In this document: positions 58,148 through 64,000 of the stretch, piece after piece | How the letters are laid out: each line of letters starts with the position of its first letter | Numbering within the stretch: position 1 is the stretch's first letter | NCBI GenBank assembly: GCA_028819345.1 | Contig: JAPPLW010000050.1 | Span: 1-64,000, forward strand | Source of the DNA: a bacterium | GTDB lineage: Bacteria > Actinomycetota > Acidimicrobiia > Spongiisociales > ZC4RG35 | Direction of reading: 5' to 3' | DNA: 64,000 bases | Program-made: the position numbers and the translations under genes | The notes under the pieces: model-generated | What the model was told of the DNA's origin: nothing | Seen by the model: the letters and a program-made list of their open reading frames with translations, nothing else | Database searches by the model: none

Positions 58148-59938
58148 ATGAGGAAATTGAAAGTAGCCATTGCCCTGATGGCTGTATTGGCGCTGTTGGC
58201 TGCGGCCTGCGGCGACGGTGAGGACGACGCGGCGGATACTGCTGCTGCGGACGCCGCTGCCGCTGCCGCCCAGGCTGAGGCTGCTGCTGCTGAGGCTGCC
58301 GCCGCCGATGCTGAGGCTGCTGCGGACGCCGCTGCTGCTGAGGCTGCCGCCGCGCAGGCCGAGCTAGAGGCCGCGCAGGCCGAGTTGGATGCCACCCGCG
58401 CCGCTGCTGAGGCTGGCGACGAGGAGGCCCAGGCTGCGTTGGAGGCTGCCGAAGAGGAGGCTGCCGCTCAGGCTGCTGCCGCTGAGGCTGCTGCTGAGGC
58501 TGCCGAAGAGGCTGCGATGGAAGCAGAGGAGGCCCAGAAGGCACTGGAAGAGGCCATGATGGTGGAGGCCCCCGAGATTCGGGAAGCCGAGGTGGCGATG
58601 GGATTCAACGCCTGCTGCGCCGACATGGCATACTGGCAGATTCCGGTCGAGTTGGGCTGGTGGGATGATTTGAACATCACCATCACTCCCAATTCTCCCA
58701 CCTACTTTTATTTCACGGCCAGTGCTGACGCCATTGCCTGGCTGCGGAGTGGTGAGGGCAATGTGGCCCCCGGTTGGGTGCCGGGTCTGTTCCAATCGTT
58801 GGAGACCTTCGCTCAGGACATTCCACCCATCCACTTCGCGGACATCTATATCGGCTACGCCGTTCTGGTAGCGCCGGACAGCCCCTCCAAGACTGCTCTC
58901 GAGTTCATGGAGGAAGGGATGGACTTCCGGGAAGCCGCCAAGGCAGCCGTGCAGCAGTTGGTCGGCGCGGACATTCATATTCCGCCGCACAGCACTACGC
59001 AGTCCCAGTACACGAATGCGTTCTTCGCTTATCTCGATGAGTGGTGGTATGACGTGGAGGAAGACATTCCGATCCTCGACGACCAAGGCAACCCCTTGTT
59101 GTTGTTGGACCGTGACGGTGAGCCGGTGTTGGATGACGACGGCGAGGTTCAGCCGATCCGGATCACCACCAACGACTGGCGTAACTATGCCAACCCGCAG
59201 TATGTCGATGACCCCACGATCGTGCAGCTTTCGGCTCAACCGGGTCGGATCCAGTACGCCATGCCTTACGGCGCTCCGACCCTGGTGCAGATGATGCGCA
59301 ACGGTTGGGATCCGCTGATCAACTTCGCCATGATGTATGAGCATGATCCGGTCTCCCAACAGGCCGCGATCGCCAGTTCCACTGTCGGCGGCACCGGCCT
59401 GTTCGCCAACCGCGAGTGGGTGGAGGAGAACAAAGACCTCGTCTACCGAATCCTGTCGGTCGTCTATCGGACTTTCGAGCTCCTCGAGGATCCCGAGCGC
59501 CAGTACGTTGGGTGGGAGATCGAGGCCGATCTCATCAACGAGAAGCGTCAGTTGAGCATGGAGCCCGAAGACATCGGGATCATCTGGGAGACCATTGATC
59601 CCTCCTTTACCTGGGAGGACCAGGAAGCACTGTGGGACTTGAGCCTGCCGAGCTATCACCCTGAGACGGTGTTCCTGAACCAGGTCGAGGACCGTAAGGC
59701 AAAGGGTGAAATATCTGCGGACTATGACACCCGGGCCGGTCTCGAAAGGTTCCTGTTGGCCCAGGACTTCTATTACGACATGAAGGGCATGCAGGAACGC
59801 GCTGACGATCTCTTCGCCCAAGCTGCGGGATCGGATCTTTCCGACAGTCAGGCCGCACTGGTTGAGCAGGCGCAGTTCCACTACGACATCTACAACTTCT
59901 ATGATGCCGAGCGCTTCTTGGTGGCTGCCCTTGGGTAG
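58148..59938 (+). CDS. ABC transporter substrate-binding lipoprotein (NMT1/THI5/SsuA-like) with long Ala/Glu-rich stalk
   Basis: Lipobox LALLAAACGDGE; about 120 aa of A/E/D/Q; then FNACCADMAYWQIPVELGWWDDLNITITPNSPTYFY...ADAIAWLRSGEGNVAPG; precedes permease and ATPase genes. Confidence 0.83.
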   Translation: MRKLKVAIALMAVLALLAAACGDGEDDAADTAAADAAAAAAQAEAAAAEAAAADAEAAADAAAAEAAAAQAELEAAQAELDATRAAAEAGDEEAQAALEAAEEEAAAQAAAAEAAAEAAEEAAMEAEEAQKALEEAMMVEAPEIREAEVAMGFNACCADMAYWQIPVELGWWDDLNITITPNSPTYFYFTASADAIAWLRSGEGNVAPGWVPGLFQSLETFAQDIPPIHFADIYIGYAVLVAPDSPSKTALEFMEEGMDFREAAKAAVQQLVGADIHIPPHSTTQSQYTNAFFAYLDEWWYDVEEDIPILDDQGNPLLLLDRDGEPVLDDDGEVQPIRITTNDWRNYANPQYVDDPTIVQLSAQPGRIQYAMPYGAPTLVQMMRNGWDPLINFAMMYEHDPVSQQAAIASSTVGGTGLFANREWVEENKDLVYRILSVVYRTFELLEDPERQYVGWEIEADLINEKRQLSMEPEDIGIIWETIDPSFTWEDQEALWDLSLPSYHPETVFLNQVEDRKAKGEISADYDTRAGLERFLLAQDFYYDMKGMQERADDLFAQAAGSDLSDSQAALVEQAQFHYDIYNFYDAERFLVAALG

Positions 59939-59973
59939 GCTCCAGTAGCGATCGTCTAGTAGATAAAGAAGAC

Positions 59974-60023
59974 GCCGAGCGCGGGACCGGACGGATATAT
60001 TCCGATCGGTCCCGCGCTTCGGC
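59974..60023 (+). other. Strong intergenic RNA hairpin between SBP and permease genes (16-bp stem, one bulge)
   Basis: GCCGAGCGCGGGACCG-gacggatatattccgat-CGGTCCCGCGCTTCGGC; no poly-U. Confidence 0.75.
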
Positions 60024-60062
60024 CTGTAAGCAAGGACCGCGAGGGCGAGGAACAGAGAGATT

Positions 60063-61013
60063 GTGACCACCACCGAAACGGATATTCTGGATGTGAGAGC
60101 GGCGGCGCATCGCCAAAAACGGCGCCGTCAGATCGCTTATGTCCTCTATCTGATCCTGGGGATAATTCTCTCTTTGCTGATGTGGCAGTTGGTGGCCGCG
60201 CCCTTCTCGCCCCTTTTCTATCTGGTACCGCCGCCTTTTGATGCTTTCCGGCACTTCGGGGAGAACTTGATGTTCAGTGAGCGGATGTTGGAGCGGTACG
60301 TTCATGCTTGTCCGGACCTTTTGGATGAGTTGGAGGTCGCGGGGGGTGGGATGTTCGATCTCCCCGACCATTGTTTCGGGTACATCCGCCATCTGATGCG
60401 GACCACCCGCAATATCATGATCGCGGTTACGTTGGGGACGGTTTTCGGGTTGACGGTGGGGTTGAGCAGTTTGGTGTTCCCGAGGATCGCGGATGTGGTG
60501 ACGCCGATCGCCGGGTTTTTCGGGACCACCCCGATTTTCATTGCGGCGCCGTTCTTCGTGATCTGGTTCGGGATCGAGTATCCGCTGATGACCACGGTGG
60601 GGGTGGTGGTGTTCTACACGACGCTGTTGATGTACTTCTTCAGTCGCCGGGCGGCGGACAACATAGAGGTGGGGATCATCGAGTCAGCTCTGACTCTGGG
60701 GGGAGACCGCCGGTCCATTTTCCGGTGGGTGTACCTGCCAGGGACGATCCCGGAGATCGCGGGTGGTTTCCGGATCGCGCTGGCTGGCGCGTGGGGACTG
60801 GGGACGTTGGTGGAGGTCTTGGGAATCCAGATGGGAGGAGGGTTCTTGATCCGGATGTGGAGTTTCGCGATGGGTCTCCTGGAGGGCCCGGCGGCGGTAG
60901 TCTCCCTGATTCTTTTCTTTGGTGTTCTGGCTGTGGTCGTGGACGGGATTCTGGTGCTGTTCATCCGCTACATCACCAGGTGGTCCGAGTCCGGTCGCAA
61001 GCTAGGGTTGTAG
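60063..61013 (+). CDS. ABC transporter permease (SsuC/TauC-like), 1
   Basis: Permease EAA-like loop IIESALTLGGDRRSIFRWVYLPGTIPEIAGGFRIALAGAWG. Confidence 0.88.
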   Translation: MTTTETDILDVRAAAHRQKRRRQIAYVLYLILGIILSLLMWQLVAAPFSPLFYLVPPPFDAFRHFGENLMFSERMLERYVHACPDLLDELEVAGGGMFDLPDHCFGYIRHLMRTTRNIMIAVTLGTVFGLTVGLSSLVFPRIADVVTPIAGFFGTTPIFIAAPFFVIWFGIEYPLMTTVGVVVFYTTLLMYFFSRRAADNIEVGIIESALTLGGDRRSIFRWVYLPGTIPEIAGGFRIALAGAWGLGTLVEVLGIQMGGGFLIRMWSFAMGLLEGPAAVVSLILFFGVLAVVVDGILVLFIRYITRWSESGRKLGL

Positions 61014-61046
61014 GTCGAACTGGGGTTTGTAGGCAAGGAGGACGCT

Positions 61047-61823
61047 ATGTCGACTGTTGTGAATTTTGAGAACCTCTGGTGTGTTTTCGAGCACCGGTCG
61101 GGTCAGTTGGTGCATGCCCTGGAAGACGTCAACTTCCGGGTCGACCCGGGTGAGTTCGTGTGTGTGGTGGGCCGGTCGGGGCATGGTAAGACCACGCTGT
61201 TGAGGGTGCTGGCCGGGTTGCAGCCTCCCACTGCGGGGGCAGTGAAGTTGGGCGAGACCGCGGTCAGCGGTCCGGGCAGCGACCGGGCGATGGTTTTCCA
61301 GCAGGACACGGTGTTCCCGTGGTTGCATGTGAAGGAGAACGTCGAGTTCGGCCTGCGGGCGAACAAGCTTCCCGAGGACGAGCGGAACGAGATCACCGAC
61401 TACTGGTTGCAGGCGGTGGGGTTGGAAGAGTTCGCCGATTCCTGGCCGCGGGAGCTCTCCGGAGGCATGAGGAAGCGGGTTGCCCTGGCGTCGGCGATGG
61501 CGGTGGGCTCCGACGTGGTCTTGATGGACGAGCCTTTCGGGTCATTGGACTACTTCACCCGCCGGAACCTCCATGAAGTTCTCTTGAACCTGTGGTTCGA
61601 GACCAAGAAGACCATCTTCTTCGTCACTCATGACATTGAGGAGGCTTTGATCCTTGCTGATCGGGTGATTCTGTTGGCGGAGGGCAAGTTGGTGGACGAC
61701 ATCGCGGTTACTCTGCCTCGTCCCCGCAACGAGGATGTCCGGGCTACGCCCGAGGCGGTGGGCATTTTCAAGCTCATCCTGGCGCACCTGGGCATCACCG
61801 AGGAGGAGGCGACGCAAGCTTGA
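61047..61823 (+). CDS. ABC transporter ATP-binding protein (SsuB/TauB-like)
   Basis: VVGRSGHGKTTLLRVLAGL Walker A, LSGGMRKRVALASAMA signature, VVLMDEPFGSLD. Confidence 0.95.
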   Translation: MSTVVNFENLWCVFEHRSGQLVHALEDVNFRVDPGEFVCVVGRSGHGKTTLLRVLAGLQPPTAGAVKLGETAVSGPGSDRAMVFQQDTVFPWLHVKENVEFGLRANKLPEDERNEITDYWLQAVGLEEFADSWPRELSGGMRKRVALASAMAVGSDVVLMDEPFGSLDYFTRRNLHEVLLNLWFETKKTIFFVTHDIEEALILADRVILLAEGKLVDDIAVTLPRPRNEDVRATPEAVGIFKLILAHLGITEEEATQA

Positions 61824-63037
61824 ACCTCCTGGTCCGCTCTCGCAAATTCTTCTGGATCGGTTACCTGGTCTGGACTCTCCTGATCCCTTGGTTGCTGCTC
61901 CAGTTTCCCAAGGGCCTCCCCTTCGTCACCTGGTCGAATGAAGGCGGCGACATCGTCGTTACCTGGTCGTACATTATTTGCGCCTGGGTTTTGTTCCTGG
62001 CCTGGCCGGTCGTGTTCCGCCGGGACCGGGTCAAGGAGCGCCTGGTGAAGATGGGTCGGGGGATAGTGGCGGGGCCGTCGTTGCTGTGGGCGGGCATGCG
62101 CCGCAGCCCGCTGTTCTTCGTCTCTTGGGGGGTGCTGCTTCTGGCTTGGCAGGTGGCGTCGTACCTTGCTCCTCCGGGCATCCTGGAGCACCCATTGGTT
62201 CCCGGATGGGACTACGTGTTCGGAGAGACCCTCTGGCGAATGAACGGCGACTGGACCGTCATCGGATTCGACTTCGGGTTCGTGAATTTCCAAGTCCACG
62301 AACTGGCGCCCTATCCCGCCTATGGTGGCGAGGGGACTTGGCCGGCCGTGTTCCTGGCCATCGTCTTCCACTCGGGCATGACCCTTTTCAGGCTGTTGTG
62401 CGGCATGGCGCTGGGTTTCAGTCTCGGTCTCACGACCGGTCTGGCCATTCCCTACTGGCCGTGGCTGCGCCAGACCTGGTGGGCGCCCCTGAATTTCCTT
62501 CGGATGATCCCCCTTCTGGCGGCGATACCCTGGTTGCAGTTCGCCCTGGGCTCCACCCTCACCGGCATCACCCTCTATATTGCCTTCGGAGTGTGGACCA
62601 CGCTGGTGGTGGCCACCATGAACGCGGTGGCCAACGTGCCCGACCGGTATATCGAGAGCGCTCGTACCCTGGGCGCTTCCCGCGCCCGTACCTACCTCAG
62701 GGTGATAGTCCCGGGGACGATTCCCGAGTTGCGCACCGCCATGCTGCTCTCCATGGGAGGCAGTTGGTCGCTGGCTATCGCCGCAGAGTTCCTCGGGTTT
62801 CCCACCGGACTCGGATATATGGCGGCGGTGGCGGTGCAGGAGACCAACACCGCCCGGCTGGTTATTGTCGGCTTTATCGTGGCCTTCTATTCCCTTACGA
62901 CCTTCTATCTGCTCAACGAGGGATTCAAGAAGGCCGTCAGTTGGATGCCACAACGCACCACCAAGGGAACGGACATCGCCAAGGTGGCCGGGGCGGCGGG
63001 CGCCGGAGGCCGCGCAGAGACCCTCGAGGACAACTAG
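61820..63037 (+). CDS. ABC transporter permease (SsuC/TauC-like), 2, with N-terminal extension
   Basis: YIESARTLGASRARTYLRVIVPGTIPELRTAMLLSMGGSWSLAIAAEFLG. Confidence 0.9.
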   Translation: MNLLVRSRKFFWIGYLVWTLLIPWLLLQFPKGLPFVTWSNEGGDIVVTWSYIICAWVLFLAWPVVFRRDRVKERLVKMGRGIVAGPSLLWAGMRRSPLFFVSWGVLLLAWQVASYLAPPGILEHPLVPGWDYVFGETLWRMNGDWTVIGFDFGFVNFQVHELAPYPAYGGEGTWPAVFLAIVFHSGMTLFRLLCGMALGFSLGLTTGLAIPYWPWLRQTWWAPLNFLRMIPLLAAIPWLQFALGSTLTGITLYIAFGVWTTLVVATMNAVANVPDRYIESARTLGASRARTYLRVIVPGTIPELRTAMLLSMGGSWSLAIAAEFLGFPTGLGYMAAVAVQETNTARLVIVGFIVAFYSLTTFYLLNEGFKKAVSWMPQRTTKGTDIAKVAGAAGAGGRAETLEDN

Positions 63038-63127
63038 GCCCCGCGCCGCGGCATCAGATCCGCGGGTCGGGCGGCACACCGGAATTAGCTGTCGTGGCTC
63101 CGTCCTTGGCATGAGGCTGTCGGCGGC

Positions 63128-64000
63128 ATGTTGACCGGAATCATCTTCGGTTTTGTCACCGCGGTGACGCTGGGGATTAACTACCTGCTCACCGCAGTAG
63201 TTACGAGACGCTTCGGCGTTTTGCGCTCCACCGCCGTCACCCTGACCCTGGCCCTGTTGGTGATGGTCGCTTGGGCGATTCTCATCGACGTCCCTCTTGA
63301 GATCGACGCCGACCATGTGATCCTACTGGTCTTCCTCGGGTCCTGTGTGGGCGGGACCTTTCTGTGCGGCTACATGGCTCTCCGATTGGGTCCTATCTCG
63401 GTCGTGAGCCCGATCGGGGCTCTGAGCGGCGCCATGACGGTGGTCTACTCGTTCTGGCTGCTGGGGGAGAGACCGGGGGCGGTGCAGTGGGCGGGGATAC
63501 CGATCGCGGTGCTGGGAGCGGTGTTGGCATCTCTGGTGATCGAGCGCGGGACCAAGATACGACTGGTGACCTGGGGGCCCGTCTTCGCCATGATCGGCGT
63601 GCTGGTCGGGTCGATCTCCAACGCCGGACTGAAGATCCCCATCCGGGAAGGAGTCGACTCCAGTCTCACGGTCATCACCCAACGAGTCTTCACGGTGGCA
63701 GTGGTTCTCTTGGTATTCGTGATTTTCTCTCGGGTGGCTGAACAACGTCGACGGAGGGGAGAGTCACGGTTCGAGGGAAGCGACCAGGTGAGGATCACCT
63801 GGAGGACGGGATGGCTGCTGGGCCTGGTGGGGCTTATCGACGGCGTCTCGTTCATTTCCTTCGGGTACGGCCTGGCGTATGCACCGGCTTGGCTGATCGG
63901 CATTATCTCCCAGAGCGGCCGGGTCATAGCCGTGGTGGGAGGTGTGATGTTTTTCAAGGAGCGACTCCACAGCCTGCAATGGGCGGGCGTAGGCTTGGTG
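63128..64000 (+). CDS. EamA/DMT-family transporter, truncated by window end
   Basis: Open frame of 291 codons to the window edge: MLTGIIFGFVTAVTLGINYLLTAVVTRRFGVLRSTAV...LGPISVVSPIGALSGAMTVVYSFWLLGERPGAVQWAGIPIAVLGAVLA. Confidence 0.75.
   Translation, partial: MLTGIIFGFVTAVTLGINYLLTAVVTRRFGVLRSTAVTLTLALLVMVAWAILIDVPLEIDADHVILLVFLGSCVGGTFLCGYMALRLGPISVVSPIGALSGAMTVVYSFWLLGERPGAVQWAGIPIAVLGAVLASLVIERGTKIRLVTWGPVFAMIGVLVGSISNAGLKIPIREGVDSSLTVITQRVFTVAVVLLVFVIFSRVAEQRRRRGESRFEGSDQVRITWRTGWLLGLVGLIDGVSFISFGYGLAYAPAWLIGIISQSGRVIAVVGGVMFFKERLHSLQWAGVGLV

Noticed and set aside
58364-60073. 569-aa antisense ORF over the binding-protein gene, and many similar long ORFs (e.g. 48707..49969 -, 55730..57304 -, 39366..40469 +, 61628..63316 -)
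   Set aside because: Frame-shadow ORFs typical of GC-rich coding DNA; low-complexity, no motifs, and the opposite strand has clear family motifs.

Overview
This is a high-GC window whose gene content looks actinobacterial (CrgA-TrpG pair, a WhiB-family protein, a mycothiol-type formaldehyde dehydrogenase). Most of it (about 7-50 kb) is ordinary chromosomal housekeeping and metabolism: thiolase, FBP aldolase, NhaA, two tandem amino-acid-binding lipoproteins, a Mo-hydroxylase maturation set (MoxR/CoxD, VWA/CoxE, split XdhC/CoxF, MobA-like), mscR-like ADH, ArgS, GlcDEF, ErpA, Glu dehydrogenase, Mrp ATPase, an M23 peptidase, SelA-SelB, NfeD, CNNM/CorC, and three tRNAs (Asp, Phe, Pro). Two regions look accessory. 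(A) 1-6.7 kb is a small defence island. It has a CGAACG iteron-like array and a giant single-chain restriction/helicase/methylase gene (type ISP-like) with a 10-nt homopolymer tract and two apparently compensating frameshifts. Divergent from it is a Doc/Fic toxin preceded by a 57-aa ORF that the supplied track omits. (B) 50.3-63 kb is a catabolic and uptake island: two PLP fold-II enzymes, two tandem CDA-fold deaminases (one with an unusual HGE motif), a molybdenum hydroxylase with a FAD-then-2Fe2S fused subunit, and a two-permease NMT1/THI5-type ABC transporter. The binding protein of that transporter carries an Ala/Glu-rich stalk of about 120 aa. Region B is my best candidate for an undescribed pathway, probably N-heterocycle/nucleobase scavenging. 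All functional names come from motif recognition by eye; no database search was run.
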